Below, one piece after another: positions 26,982-36,261 of a DNA stretch of 64,000 bases. Where the stretch lies: contig CAKPAK010000001.1 of the NCBI GenBank assembly GCA_934132915.1, positions 1 through 64,000 of the forward strand, written 5' to 3'. Within the stretch, counting starts at the first letter, position 1, and each line of letters begins with the position of its first letter. The position numbers and the translations under genes are program-made. Source of the stretch: an uncultured Bacilli bacterium (GTDB taxonomy: Bacteria > Bacillota_I > Bacilli_A > RF39 > UBA660). The notes beneath the pieces were generated by a model. That model was not told the DNA's origin, made no database searches, and saw only the letters and a list, made by a program, of their open reading frames with translations.

Positions 26982-27009
26982 CAAAAAAAGCACATTCCAA
27001 AAATGCACC
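26982..27009 (-). terminator. Rho-independent terminator
   Basis: Minus strand GTGCATT/AATGTGC (two G-U pairs) around a 5-nt loop followed by seven T, just beyond the stop codon at 27026. Confidence 0.7.
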
Positions 27010-27025
27010 TTACGTTTTAAAAAAA

Positions 27026-28126
27026 CTACTCAAAACTAAGAATCTTAGTCTTTGTATCCGAATGCTTAATCAAATAATCATCCTCAGGCAAAACTAAATT
27101 TCCTTTAAGAAAAATCTCCGTTGCAAGCCGAACAATTTCTTTCAAACAACGAAAATCCTGAACACATAACTCCTGCTCCATCAGATCATCTAAAGTATCA
27201 TCATGATAAACAAAGCCAAAATACAACTCAATCAAAGAATAAGGAAGTCCCAAATTCATTTTATCTAAATGAATACAATAATCAAGAAAACCATAACGAG
27301 AAGCAAATTTCTCAATCGCATCATTAGCCTCCATCTCAAAACATTCCACTAAAGCATGAAAACGATGATAAGAATAATTCTTCCAATTCGTAATAATTTG
27401 AAAAGCAATCTTCAAAAAATCATCTAAAAGATAAATATGATCCCCAACATACCAAGATAACTCTTGATCAAAAGAAGAAATATAAGAAAGTAAAAACTTC
27501 TGAATCTCTTTTCCCTTAAGTTTTTCAAAATGAGCAAATTTTTGATGCAAAATATCCTCAAAAGTCCCCTCTTGATTTTTCTTAAAAATATCATGCAAAT
27601 AACTCTTAGCAAAAAAATCTAAAATCACCTCATGAGAAAAAAATTGTTCATTTACCAAAGAAAAACCTAACCCCAATTCTTGACAAACTGACAAATCACT
27701 TACTTCTGAAATCGCGATATTGATTGCACTCTTTGTTTGAAATAACATCGACTCCGTAACCGCATGACAGCGTGCGATCATAATATCCATCTCTTCACTA
27801 CATCCAAGATCCGCTTCTTTTAACAAATTACTAAGTAAAATATAAATTTCCAAAGAAGCAACATCTTCTTTCTTGGAAAGAGCAAAATAACCATTAGCAA
27901 CCTCTACCAAAAATGCTTTATCAAGAGGAAACAAACGAAACAAAAACAAAACAAACGTAGCGTTTCCCCGAACCTCATCAGAACACAAAGCATACATCTT
28001 CTTATCACGCGTAAAAAGAAAAACTTCTTTCATAAACTTGGGATCACTTTCTAATTTTTCGACATCCTCAATCATATCCCCATTTACATAACGAATCAAC
28101 AAATTCTTAGAAATCTTATTTTTCAT
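27026..28126 (-). CDS. Hypothetical helical cytosolic protein
   Basis: 366 aa, not recognised. No signal peptide, no TM helices, all-helical character with many aromatic residues (YHRFHALVECFEME, YSLIELYFGFVYHDD). Composition and helix-turn-helix rhythm resemble the orphan proteins at 33159, 34210 and 37684, which are also several hundred residues long, helical and lineage-specific in look. No catalytic motif. An intact frame with a normal terminator argues that it is expressed. Function unknown. Confidence 0.7.
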   Translation of the reverse strand: MKNKISKNLLIRYVNGDMIEDVEKLESDPKFMKEVFLFTRDKKMYALCSDEVRGNATFVLFLFRLFPLDKAFLVEVANGYFALSKKEDVASLEIYILLSNLLKEADLGCSEEMDIMIARCHAVTESMLFQTKSAINIAISEVSDLSVCQELGLGFSLVNEQFFSHEVILDFFAKSYLHDIFKKNQEGTFEDILHQKFAHFEKLKGKEIQKFLLSYISSFDQELSWYVGDHIYLLDDFLKIAFQIITNWKNYSYHRFHALVECFEMEANDAIEKFASRYGFLDYCIHLDKMNLGLPYSLIELYFGFVYHDDTLDDLMEQELCVQDFRCLKEIVRLATEIFLKGNLVLPEDDYLIKHSDTKTKILSFE

Positions 28127-28175
28127 AAAACCACCCCCAAAAATTACAAGTATTGTAGCATAAAACTAAAAAAAA

Positions 28176-28742
28176 TTAAAGAGCCGAAACAAATAAACTA
28201 TAAAAAATTAAAGCAAATGGTTTACCTACCAAAATAATCAAAAGAAAAGTTTTCCACGACATCGAACTAAGTCCAGCAATATAGCACAATAAATCATCAG
28301 GAAGCCCTGGTAAAAAAATTCCCCAAAAAAAGATCTTCATAAACTGATTATTCCGAATATACTTCATATATTTATCAATAATTTCTTGTGAAAAAAATTT
28401 TTCGACAACCCGCATACCATAATTCCTAGATAAAAAGAAAGCAACAGCAGATCCCAAAACAAGACTAATATAATTGTAAATGAATCCTCGTACGGGACCA
28501 AAAGCAAGAACCCCCGCAAGACAACTTGCACCACCAGGAATAATGGGAAAAATAACTTGCCCTATCTGCAACAAAATAAAAAACAAACAAGCAAAAACAC
28601 CAAATTTTTTCATATAGCGGACCAACACCATTCGATCCCCAAGTATCCCTAACTTAAAAGCATATAAAATAAAAGCAATTAAAAAGATTGTCGTAATCAT
28701 CGTAATCACATTAAAAATCCGTTGTAAATTTTCTCTTTTCAT
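28176..28742 (-). CDS. TVP38/TMEM64 (VTT-domain) membrane protein
   Basis: 188 aa, five to six TM helices. Family hallmarks: 'GGASCLAGVLAFGPVRGFIYNYI' (the re-entrant G-rich motif), 'AVAFFLSRNYGMRVVEKFF' and 'FFWGIFLPGLPDDLLCYIAGLS' in the C-terminal half, as in TVP38/TMEM64/DedA-like VTT proteins. Members act in membrane phospholipid/isoprenoid carrier scrambling or homeostasis. A start at 28742 is chosen: the longer frame begins within a charged stretch and lacks a site. It is the last gene before a GT2 transferase on the same strand. Confidence 0.85.
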   Translation of the reverse strand: MKRENLQRIFNVITMITTIFLIAFILYAFKLGILGDRMVLVRYMKKFGVFACLFFILLQIGQVIFPIIPGGASCLAGVLAFGPVRGFIYNYISLVLGSAVAFFLSRNYGMRVVEKFFSQEIIDKYMKYIRNNQFMKIFFWGIFLPGLPDDLLCYIAGLSSMSWKTFLLIILVGKPFALIFYSLFVSAL

Positions 28743-28806
28743 ATAAAACCCACTCTCACTTTCCACCATCCTCATTATATAAAGAGAAAGAAATTAAAGT
28801 CAATCT

Positions 28807-29805
28807 TTATTCTCCCTTTTTTAAAAATTTACACTTTTTTTGCGCATCTTGCTCTTTCCTCACATAATCTTGATATAAATAAAGCCAATCCAAACGAACT
28901 CTTGAACTCAATAAAGAAAAATCCAAATCCTCCAAACTTCCATAACGAACAAATATCATGGAAAAAAATCTCTCTAAAATCTCTTGTTTGGTTTGATCAG
29001 AAATCTCCCAATAAGACATCTCTTCTATCCTAGTAAAAATAGCCGTAACACTAATCATCTCTAACGTTTTTTGATAAGAAGCAGATAAATCATCAAAAGA
29101 AAAAAATTGATCAGTAATTTTAAAAATAGAAAATATTTGATTATTCTTGTGATAATTAAGAGAAGATCTCCCTTCAAAAACTCTCCTTCGATAAAAATAA
29201 TCTGGATTATTCATAAAAAGGACACCATTTGCTTTTACCCCAACCTTAACCGTAAATAGCAAGTCTTCCCATAAAACATCCTCCGCAAATTTTTCTAAAA
29301 CAAGCAAACTCCTTTTAAACAACTTATTACAAACAGACGGACTTAAATCAAGCAACCACTGCTTAGAAGGAGAAGATAAAAAATAACCCGTCTTAGAAAC
29401 CGCATAATCCAAATCCTGATCAAGAAATTGATCATCTAAAACAAATTTTAAACCCGTTTCAACTAAATCAGCTTGCATCTCCTCCGCAGCAGCAACCATA
29501 TATTGATACATCGTTGGCCCAATATAATCATCACTATCAACAAAACCAATATACTCTCCTCGAGCAAGCGTAAACCCCATATTGCGAACCGCCCCAACAC
29601 CTTGATTATGTTCTAAATGATAAATATGCATTCTTTTATCCCGTGCAGCATACTTCTTCATAATCGAATAAGACTGATCAGAAGAAGCATCATCAATAAG
29701 AATAAATTCCATATCATCAAGACGTTGCCGCATTAAAGAAGTCAAACAAGACGCTAAATATTTTTCTTGATTATAAATCGGAACAATTACACTAACTTTC
29801 ACCAT
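28807..29805 (-). CDS. Family 2 glycosyltransferase
   Basis: 332 aa, GT-A fold. 'VSVIVPIYNQEKYLASCLTSL' at the N-terminus, 'EFILIDDASSDQSY' and the DXD-type metal site 'GFVDSDDYI' (~90) are present; 'ARNMGFTLARGEY' type motif appears as RNMGFTLARGEYIGF. The C-terminal ~120 residues are helical and divergent. It probably adds a sugar to a wall or surface polysaccharide or glycolipid. Ribosome site GGAGGG precedes the ATG. No membrane anchor. Confidence 0.92.
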   Translation of the reverse strand: MVKVSVIVPIYNQEKYLASCLTSLMRQRLDDMEFILIDDASSDQSYSIMKKYAARDKRMHIYHLEHNQGVGAVRNMGFTLARGEYIGFVDSDDYIGPTMYQYMVAAAEEMQADLVETGLKFVLDDQFLDQDLDYAVSKTGYFLSSPSKQWLLDLSPSVCNKLFKRSLLVLEKFAEDVLWEDLLFTVKVGVKANGVLFMNNPDYFYRRRVFEGRSSLNYHKNNQIFSIFKITDQFFSFDDLSASYQKTLEMISVTAIFTRIEEMSYWEISDQTKQEILERFFSMIFVRYGSLEDLDFSLLSSRVRLDWLYLYQDYVRKEQDAQKKCKFLKKGE

Positions 29806-29984
29806 AAAATCCCTCCGACGAAAGTATTATACGCCCACCAAGAAAAGAAAGCAAAAAAACTAACCACCAGTTAAACTCTGTACTTCCCACAACCAAACTT
29901 CACCTTTCAAGAGAATAAATTCCTATTTTTTGAGAAATATGTTAAAATTTGTTAGGTAACAAATTAAATGGAGATGGTAAAAAT

Positions 29985-30218
29985 ATGACCAAATACGATT
30001 ATGAAAATATTCTAGAAAAAATTAAGATATTAGAAATCAAAACGCAAAGATTAACTTTAGAAAAAATTCACTTAAAACAAAACATTCCTTCCGTTTTACG
30101 ATATAAAAAAAGAAAAAAATGGTTAATTCAATATAACCATTTAATTAACGAAGAAAAAATCACTTCTCTAAATTTATATAAGAGTTATGCAGAATTAGAA
30201 AAATTTCTAAAAAAATAG
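29985..30218 (+). CDS. Small coiled-coil protein on the + strand
   Basis: 77 aa from the ATG at 29985 (GGAGATGG upstream), an alternative longer start gives 89 aa. Lys/Glu/Ile-rich with heptad-like spacing ('ILEKIKILEIKTQRLTLEKIHLK') over ~40 residues, a basic middle (YKKRKK) and a short C-terminal helix. It is one of only four + strand genes here, lying between two minus-strand genes. No family recognised; could be a DNA-associated or regulator-interacting protein. Confidence 0.55.
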   Translation: MTKYDYENILEKIKILEIKTQRLTLEKIHLKQNIPSVLRYKKRKKWLIQYNHLINEEKITSLNLYKSYAELEKFLKK

Positions 30219-30240
30219 AAAAATTTAAATTCTCTCAAAC

Positions 30241-31731
30241 CTATTCCGTCTTTTCTCCTTGTGCCAAATACTGATAAAGCATAAATCTTCCTTCCTTATG
30301 AAGAAGTTCATAATTAGAAGAAGCCGCTAATATCTGATTTAAATCTGTATCTTTATAAGTCAAAATATGCGTAATCTCATACTTTTGAAAAATTCTTCCA
30401 TACTTTTCCGTAATCTTCATTGATTCATCAAAAATATCATCTTTATGATTAAAAGGTTTCGTATATAAATCACTCCTTGAATCAACAAACACAGGAATAT
30501 CTTGATAAATTAAATAACTCCCAAAGTCATATTCATTATACAACCGAATTGTCCCTACATCAAAATTCTTTTTAATATAATCGGCCATCGCAACAGGATA
30601 AGTATTTGTATCAATAAACTCTTCTTTATAATTAATATTATAAACAATAGCTGACGTAACCATAATGGTAACAAACACAACAAACAAACTATACCATGGC
30701 AAATCAAAGTCTAAAGCATGATCCCCATGAATAAATCCAATATTACAAATCAAACGACATAAATAAAACATTCCAATAACAGCAAGCAAAGCAACATGTC
30801 GCACAGACAAAAACGACATAAACAATAGCCCACCAATCATCAAAAAATCAGATAGACGAATACGAACCTTTGTGAAAATAAGAGGAATAAGTAAAATCAA
30901 CAAATAACCAATCACAAAGAAATTTTCAATTAAAACCAGTGGCTTATGTTCATTAATATACTTCATCGTATCCCCTTGCAAAATCTTAACAAAATAAGTA
31001 TACGGAACATCTCCAATTGGAGTAAGTAATCCCAGAAACAAACCAAGAAGAAAAACAATAATCAAATATTTGATATTTTCTGAAGAAACCAGCTCGATTC
31101 TTCGAACAAAAACACCAAAACGAGGTGGTTTTTTAATCTTAGAAATTCCCCACGAAAGAAAATACTCTACCAAATAAGGCAACATTAAAATAAAATAAAA
31201 TGGCCATACTGCTGCATGCAAATTAGCAATAAGAATATTGAGCAAAAACAACCCTATCATTGCCCATTTTTTTCCATCACTCAATAATTTTTCAATCAAA
31301 ATAATCTCAATTAAAAATAGTAAATAAGTAACCAGTTGGGCCCGAACCGCAACAAATCGAGCCAACATAATCATTGCTAAAATACTAAATAATAAACTAA
31401 CAAAATAACTTTTATTTCGTTTTAAATTAGCAAAATAAAAAATAATGCCAATTCCCATAAAAATCAATATTGCACTCTGATATAACCCCTGAAATCCACC
31501 CCATTGATAAATCCGATAAACAATAATATCATAAAGCCAATGGGGATAAGTATAATTCAAAGAATGAATAGAGAAATGATCCTTCATATCAAGACCATTT
31601 TTTACAATAGATTCTCCTACTTTTATCGTATAAAACGTATCATTTTGAAAAGTCCTTACGGTAAAAGCCACACAAATCATTAAAATAATAAGAACACTAA
31701 CAACGACGAGCGCTCGTTTTTTCTCTTTCAT
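30241..31731 (-). CDS. Polytopic membrane protein, GT-C-like glycosyltransferase
   Basis: 496 aa with about 11 TM helices. An early loop contains 'NDTFYTIKVGESIVKNGLDM' followed by 'DHFSIHSLNYTYPHWLYD', and the C-terminal soluble part has 'YNEYDFGSYLIYQDIPVFVDSRSDLYT', features of a family of membrane proteins with GT-C (mannosyl/arabinosyl transferase-like) topology. It probably uses a polyprenyl-linked sugar donor. The start at 31731 has GGGAGGAAG upstream and overlaps the stop of the nucleotidyltransferase (ATGA), so both are translated from one mRNA. Substrate unknown. Confidence 0.75.
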   Translation of the reverse strand: MKEKKRALVVVSVLIILMICVAFTVRTFQNDTFYTIKVGESIVKNGLDMKDHFSIHSLNYTYPHWLYDIIVYRIYQWGGFQGLYQSAILIFMGIGIIFYFANLKRNKSYFVSLLFSILAMIMLARFVAVRAQLVTYLLFLIEIILIEKLLSDGKKWAMIGLFLLNILIANLHAAVWPFYFILMLPYLVEYFLSWGISKIKKPPRFGVFVRRIELVSSENIKYLIIVFLLGLFLGLLTPIGDVPYTYFVKILQGDTMKYINEHKPLVLIENFFVIGYLLILLIPLIFTKVRIRLSDFLMIGGLLFMSFLSVRHVALLAVIGMFYLCRLICNIGFIHGDHALDFDLPWYSLFVVFVTIMVTSAIVYNINYKEEFIDTNTYPVAMADYIKKNFDVGTIRLYNEYDFGSYLIYQDIPVFVDSRSDLYTKPFNHKDDIFDESMKITEKYGRIFQKYEITHILTYKDTDLNQILAASSNYELLHKEGRFMLYQYLAQGEKTE

Positions 31732-32624
31732 AACACTTCTTCCTCCCATAATTTCTCTGGATAAATTCCATTTTCAATCAGCCCTTTAATATATTCTTTC
31801 AAATTTTCTAAATCATCTAAATAAGTCATTCCCGCAAAAGAAGAAGTTGTCGATAATACCAAAACTTTTTCTTTTCCTTCATCTATCACCCGTTGAACCA
31901 CCGAAGGTAAATAAAATTCCTGGTGCTCTAAATTTTCCTGATCCGCCAAAAATTCCTGAAAATAAGATTGTGCTTCTGCAAAAACTGAGGGCCGAAAACC
32001 AAACAAATTCACAGAAACAACCTCTTGTCCAGACAATTCACGCCTCTTTCCTTCCGAAATAGAAACAATTTTATGTCCCTGACGTTCTATTTTCGTACAC
32101 TCTTCTATTTTTTTTAGAAAACCTCCCTCAAGAGAACAAATTCCCCTCGAAACACTACCATATTTGCTCAACGTATTCTCCAAAGAATAGCCAACCATTC
32201 CATAACAATTTTCTTGATTGGACTGATTCAAAAAATTGCCTAATTGTAAAAAAGCATCGCGACCATAAAAATCATCCGCATTAATCACAATAAAAAGTTC
32301 AGAAACAACATCTCTAGCCGCTAAAAGAGCTTGACCAGTTCCCCAAGGTTTTTTGCGTGTTACCATAACCGAAATCGGAATATCAGAAAGTTCTTGAAAT
32401 ACATAAGTAACCGGAATCCATTGCTTTAGCCGTTTTCCAATCGTTTCTAAAAACATCTGTTCCATTTCCCTTCGAATCACAAAAACAACTTCCCGAACCC
32501 CCGCTTTCATTGCATCATAAATAGAATAATCAATCAAAAACTCTCCATTCGGTCCAACCGGTGTAAGTTGTTTCAACCCACCAAAACGACTCCCCATTCC
32601 TGCTGCCATCACTACTAACTTCAA
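31728..32624 (-). CDS. NTP_transferase-family sugar nucleotidyltransferase
   Basis: 298 aa. N-terminal 'MAAGMGSRFGGLKQLTPVGP' is the G-x-G-T/S-R nucleotide-binding loop and signature Lys; 'IVINADDFYG' holds the metal Asp. It is the Rossmann-like GalU/RfbA class that couples NTP with a sugar-1-phosphate (or phosphocholine/other) and releases PPi. The KKPWGTGQALLAARD segment (residues ~90-105) is family-typical. The second gene product is a GT-C-like transferase, so the pair likely supplies and uses one activated sugar for surface glycans. Which sugar is not decidable. Confidence 0.88.
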   Translation of the reverse strand: MKLVVMAAGMGSRFGGLKQLTPVGPNGEFLIDYSIYDAMKAGVREVVFVIRREMEQMFLETIGKRLKQWIPVTYVFQELSDIPISVMVTRKKPWGTGQALLAARDVVSELFIVINADDFYGRDAFLQLGNFLNQSNQENCYGMVGYSLENTLSKYGSVSRGICSLEGGFLKKIEECTKIERQGHKIVSISEGKRRELSGQEVVSVNLFGFRPSVFAEAQSYFQEFLADQENLEHQEFYLPSVVQRVIDEGKEKVLVLSTTSSFAGMTYLDDLENLKEYIKGLIENGIYPEKLWEEEVL

Positions 32625-32908
32625 ATAAAAATCACCTCAAATATCATTAATCAAAAAGATAAAAATAACTCATCAAATACCCTAAGTTAAAAATTACTCA
32701 AAAATCTTTTCCCCAAAGTATCTTAAGTTCAATATCATTATATCATGAAATAAATTTCATAGGAGAAATTTAATTAATAGTAAATTAAAAACGGATCAAC
32801 CAAACAAATCATCAAAAGAAAAAATTTAAGAACGCCTAAAGTTTAATCACTTGAATAAAAAACTTCTCTAACCCCTTATAAAATAATGATTAAGTACTTT
32901 TAAACTTC

Positions 32909-32934
32909 AAAAACCATCCAAACTAAAGATGCCT
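32909..32934 (-). terminator. Terminator-like hairpin (CATC-loop family)
   Basis: Minus strand GGCATCTTTAGTTTGGATGG followed by five T. It lies far from any upstream stop and may be a relic or end a non-coding transcript. Confidence 0.5.
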
Positions 32935-33020
32935 TCAATTAAAGCCCAACACCAAAGAAAAATAAAATTAAGTCCACAATTGATTTCTCAAGGTTTCTAA
33001 ACGGTTAGAAAAAGAAGAAG

Positions 33021-33052
33021 AAAAAAAATCACACCTAAAAATTTAGATGCAA
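33021..33052 (-). terminator. Rho-independent terminator (CATC-loop family)
   Basis: Minus strand TGCATCTAAATTTTTAGGTGTGA with G-U pairs, then eight T. It ends the transcript of the 319-aa gene (stop at 33159) after the compound hairpin. Confidence 0.7.
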
Positions 33053-33085
33053 TTCTCTTAAGTTCGCAAAATTTTGAATCAAGCA

Positions 33086-33120
33086 AATTTTGATCACGGT
33101 TCAAAGAACCTCTCAAAATT
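33086..33120 (-). ncRNA. Possible structured 3' element
   Basis: Arms AATTTTGA (33086-33093) and TCAAAATT (33113-33120) pair perfectly; inside, GGTTC (33098-33102) and GAACC (33106-33110) pair around a 3-nt loop. A further palindrome CAAAATTTTG (33067-33076) and a terminator follow on the minus strand. It could be a stabilised mRNA 3' end or a small RNA. No known RNA family recognised. Confidence 0.35.
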
Positions 33121-33158
33121 ACCTGATCTAGTACAAGAATGCAAAGAGAAAAATCGAT

Positions 33159-34115
33159 TTAATTTTTTACCTTTTCTCGTAACCGAGAATTTTCTCGATC
33201 ATTCACCCGATCTAGTCCCCGACTAATACTATCATTAATCCACACCAAATGTTCATGAAGAAGAGCATCATCCTGATAAGCGGGATTCTCAAATATTTCC
33301 TTATAAAGGGTATAAGCAACACTAAACATTTCCTCTTTCGAAAGCAAACAAAAATTAACTTCCAATAGCCCAAGCTGTTCTAAGAAATAAAATCGATACC
33401 GAGACCGCGCCTTCTCTTCACTAACACCAGGAGTCAAAAGAACCGACAAAGCACGATTTAAATCTTCACTCCCTTTTTTAAAATAAATTTCATTCACCAT
33501 CTTTTCATTTAAAGAAAATGAAACACAACGTCTTCTTCCTTCAGGTTCTAGATCATCCAAAAGAAAACTTTTCCCTAAAAAATCAAACTCTAATTGTTTA
33601 AAAGCAAAAATAATCGCCAAGTATTGAAACCGAAGAATTTTTTCTCGCATCATATCATCATCAGAGAAATGCCCTAAACAACGCTCATAAAAATCTAAAC
33701 TCAACCTTGAAAAATCAATTCGTCTTTGAACATTAACTTCCAGATATTCCTCCAAAAACTTAGCCTCTTCCCTTTCCATAGATACAAAAGGATTCATATG
33801 ACGACAACTGACAAAATAGTTAAAAATTCGCCTACGAATAAATTCTAAAGCATTCTTATCTAAAATATCAGAATTTTCAATCACCCGATTCAATTCATGA
33901 TCAAACTTTTCAATATCTTTTAATGCAACAGAAATATCCTGCATTTCCGCATTCTCAACAGACACACATAATTTTAAATTTTCAATATTTTCAAAATACT
34001 GATCCCTCTGATTTTGAACCCGACACTTCACTAACGCACAATAAACTTCATAAATCCGCATTTCAATTACTAATAAATGCTGAAGTTTTTCATAAAATTT
34101 TTCATGATTTTTCAT
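33159..34115 (-). CDS. Hypothetical helical protein
   Basis: 318 aa, not recognised, all-helical, soluble, rich in Leu/Glu/Arg/Phe. Segments such as 'IFNYFVSCRHMNPFVSM' and 'HLVWINDSISRGLDRVNDRENSRL' have no counterpart I know. GGGGGA lies 6 nt before the ATG at 34115. It precedes a structured non-coding tail and a terminator, and follows the 62-residue-repeat gene by 90 bp, so the two are probably one operon. Function unknown. Confidence 0.7.
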   Translation of the reverse strand: MKNHEKFYEKLQHLLVIEMRIYEVYCALVKCRVQNQRDQYFENIENLKLCVSVENAEMQDISVALKDIEKFDHELNRVIENSDILDKNALEFIRRRIFNYFVSCRHMNPFVSMEREEAKFLEEYLEVNVQRRIDFSRLSLDFYERCLGHFSDDDMMREKILRFQYLAIIFAFKQLEFDFLGKSFLLDDLEPEGRRRCVSFSLNEKMVNEIYFKKGSEDLNRALSVLLTPGVSEEKARSRYRFYFLEQLGLLEVNFCLLSKEEMFSVAYTLYKEIFENPAYQDDALLHEHLVWINDSISRGLDRVNDRENSRLREKVKN

Positions 34116-34209
34116 CAATATTCCCCCAAACTTGCTTCTTATTTTAACATATTTTTAAAAAATGTAAATCCAATTCTCCCAAAACGAAACAAAATCTGAG
34201 GAAAAATCA

Positions 34210-35796
34210 TCATAAACTATTTAAACATTCCTGAAAATAAGGATCTTGAAGCACTTCACTATTTCGAAAATAACCATCTAAATCAAAATTAAGTCGACGA
34301 TTATTTCCGCGAATATAATACACCATTCGAAAAGCATAATTAATAATTCTAGTTTTTTCTTTTACTGGAATCATCGACAAATCAATATAAGCCAAATTAT
34401 TAAAGTTTTTATCAATAACATAGCGCATAAATCGATAACTATTACTAAGCGCAATAGGATATTTTCCATTCACCAAAAAATAGTCATTACAAAATTCATA
34501 ATCTTTTTTTTCAATATAAAATAATAAATTCTCTACCACATTCCGTACATGAGTCAAATGAAAAAAATCAATATACTGAACAATATCTTTCACATTTTGA
34601 ATCAAATAACCAAACATTTTTTTATTCTCAATCAAACGATGATTTAAATATTCCCCATCGACCAAAAAGTCCTTCAATTGAAAATGATAATTAGCCAAAG
34701 ACATTTTCTTAAAATAAAGAAGAATCAACTTATCATTCTCTTCCTTTTGATTGACCGCACTAACAGCAATCCAGCGAAAATCACGTTCTAAAAGATAACG
34801 CATAAAAGAATAGTTTTCAAAGAAAAGCGAACGAAAAGAATAATCCATAATATTAAATTCTTGTTGACTATCTTCCAACAAAAAAGTAATTTCATCAATA
34901 ATCTTTTGCCGAACCTCATGCGTTAAATGATGAAAACAAATATACCGGATATAATGAACATCCTCCCGAATCAAATACCCAATAAATTGAATATCTTCAT
35001 TTAAATAACTGGCCAAACTTAAATTTTTCTCTATTTCCGACAAATATTCTGGCTTTTTTTTCAAAGAAGTAATTATCGTTTGAACCAAAATATTTTTTGC
35101 AGAAATAGTCATTTGTTCCATCATTTCATTCGTCAAATAAGAAGTATAACAAACATCGTTCTCGATCAAATAAAGAACAAAATCATAATTTTTTTGCAAA
35201 ATAACCGGTAATTGCCCATCCGACTTTAAAAAAACAGAAAAATTAAATTGACCTTCCCGTGCCCGAACAAGCGCAAGTTGAATCAGTTCTCGCTGCCGAA
35301 CAATATGCTCCTCAGAAAAAACAAGATATTTAATATAAGAATAATCCAGTTGAATCAAATAACTCATAAAATCCACATTTTGACTTAACCGTTTTGGTAA
35401 ATCATCTGGATATACCAATAAACGCGTAATATCAAGGCGTTTTCCCTGATTCAAACAAAGATCTAAACAATAAGCAATTAAATAATTAACTTTCTCCTCC
35501 GCAATAAAAAATTTATCTACGAACGAAATCGCATTAACATCTCGTTCAATTAATAATTTATCAAAATAATAACAATGAAAAAAGTTCACTTCCCGGGCCC
35601 CCTCATAATAGCGAGCAACATCAGAATTAAAATAAGCAACAATAGAAAAATCAGGACTCAAGTGTTGAAAATACTGATCAAGAACCTTTCTTTGTGTATT
35701 TTTAGAAAGGACAAAAAATTCTTTAGGATGATAAGTCAAGTTAACAGGATCCTTTAATATTTTATATTTCCACAAAAATAACAAACATTTAAACAT
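34210..35796 (-). CDS. Protein of ~62-residue alpha-helical repeats
   Basis: 528 aa. The sequence falls into about seven repeats of ~62 residues. Each has a core like 'N-Y-x-F-M-x-Y-L-I-x-x-D-x-x-Y-I-x-Y': for example QNVDFMSYLIQLDYSYIKYL, QKNYDFVLYLIENDVCYTSY, NEDIQFIGYLIREDVHYIRY, FENYSFMRYLLERDFRWIAV, ENKKMFGYLIQNVKDIVQYI and NSYRFMRYVIDKNFNNLAYI, followed by helical spacers ending in 'LxDYFxxxGxxP'. It looks like a solenoid for protein-protein contact; DUF4116-like repeats of other organisms have a similar look. No catalytic motif, no membrane segment. The ATG at 35796 has AGAGGAATAAAT upstream. Confidence 0.75.
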   Translation of the reverse strand: MFKCLLFLWKYKILKDPVNLTYHPKEFFVLSKNTQRKVLDQYFQHLSPDFSIVAYFNSDVARYYEGAREVNFFHCYYFDKLLIERDVNAISFVDKFFIAEEKVNYLIAYCLDLCLNQGKRLDITRLLVYPDDLPKRLSQNVDFMSYLIQLDYSYIKYLVFSEEHIVRQRELIQLALVRAREGQFNFSVFLKSDGQLPVILQKNYDFVLYLIENDVCYTSYLTNEMMEQMTISAKNILVQTIITSLKKKPEYLSEIEKNLSLASYLNEDIQFIGYLIREDVHYIRYICFHHLTHEVRQKIIDEITFLLEDSQQEFNIMDYSFRSLFFENYSFMRYLLERDFRWIAVSAVNQKEENDKLILLYFKKMSLANYHFQLKDFLVDGEYLNHRLIENKKMFGYLIQNVKDIVQYIDFFHLTHVRNVVENLLFYIEKKDYEFCNDYFLVNGKYPIALSNSYRFMRYVIDKNFNNLAYIDLSMIPVKEKTRIINYAFRMVYYIRGNNRRLNFDLDGYFRNSEVLQDPYFQECLNSL

Positions 35797-35843
35797 ATTT
35801 ATTCCTCTTCCTATCTTCATTTATTCTACCATATTTTAGCAAA

Positions 35844-35870
35844 GAAAAAAAGAGTTTCAAATAAACTCTA
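35844..35870 (-). terminator. Rho-independent terminator
   Basis: Minus strand AGAGTTT-ATTTG-AAACTCT followed by T-run, ~45 nt beyond the stop of the 105-aa gene at 35917. Confidence 0.8.
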
Positions 35871-35916
35871 CGTTAAAAAAGCAAAATAAATTTATCAAAA
35901 AAATCAATTTAAACAC

Positions 35917-36234
35917 TTAATGAAGTTTATCTACTTCTTCACTAAAAACATCTCTCGCCCGCTTTAAAACACGAATCAAATCTTCTCTAGACATTTCTTT
36001 GTCTTCTTCATGATTCATCCTTCCTAAAACATCTTGATTTGTTGGATTTGAAGCATTTTTCCAATCCCTTCGAAAATTTTCGCTACCAGAAGTACATAAA
36101 GTCTGTCCAATCAACATAAAAAAATTTCCTAGAGCATTTTGCTCATTGCTATTTAATCTATCAATCAGTACATAACCAATCAAAAAAGCCGTAATAGTAA
36201 TCATTTTTGATAACTCACGATTCTGCCTATTCAT
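35917..36234 (-). CDS. Small hypothetical protein with a hydrophobic N-terminal segment
   Basis: 105 aa. Residues ~10-45 form one or two short hydrophobic helices (MITITAFLIGYVLIDRL and ALGNFFMLIGQTL), the rest is charged and helical (NHEEDKEMSREDLIRVLKRARDVFSEEV). The pattern suggests a small integral or peripheral membrane protein. It is 27 bp downstream of the 220-aa gene and 45 bp before a terminator, i.e. the last gene of the rsmE transcript. No homology recognised. Confidence 0.6.
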   Translation of the reverse strand: MNRQNRELSKMITITAFLIGYVLIDRLNSNEQNALGNFFMLIGQTLCTSGSENFRRDWKNASNPTNQDVLGRMNHEEDKEMSREDLIRVLKRARDVFSEEVDKLH

Positions 36235-36261
36235 ATTAAATCATATGAAATCAAACATCTT

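Larger units (their letters stand above)
32625..33158. other. 534-bp intergenic region with two terminators and a compound hairpin
   Basis: No gene on either strand. It holds terminator-like hairpins of the same family at 32909-32934 and 33021-33052, and a compound stem-loop at 33086-33120. Many short A/T stretches; stops in all frames. Confidence 0.6.
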
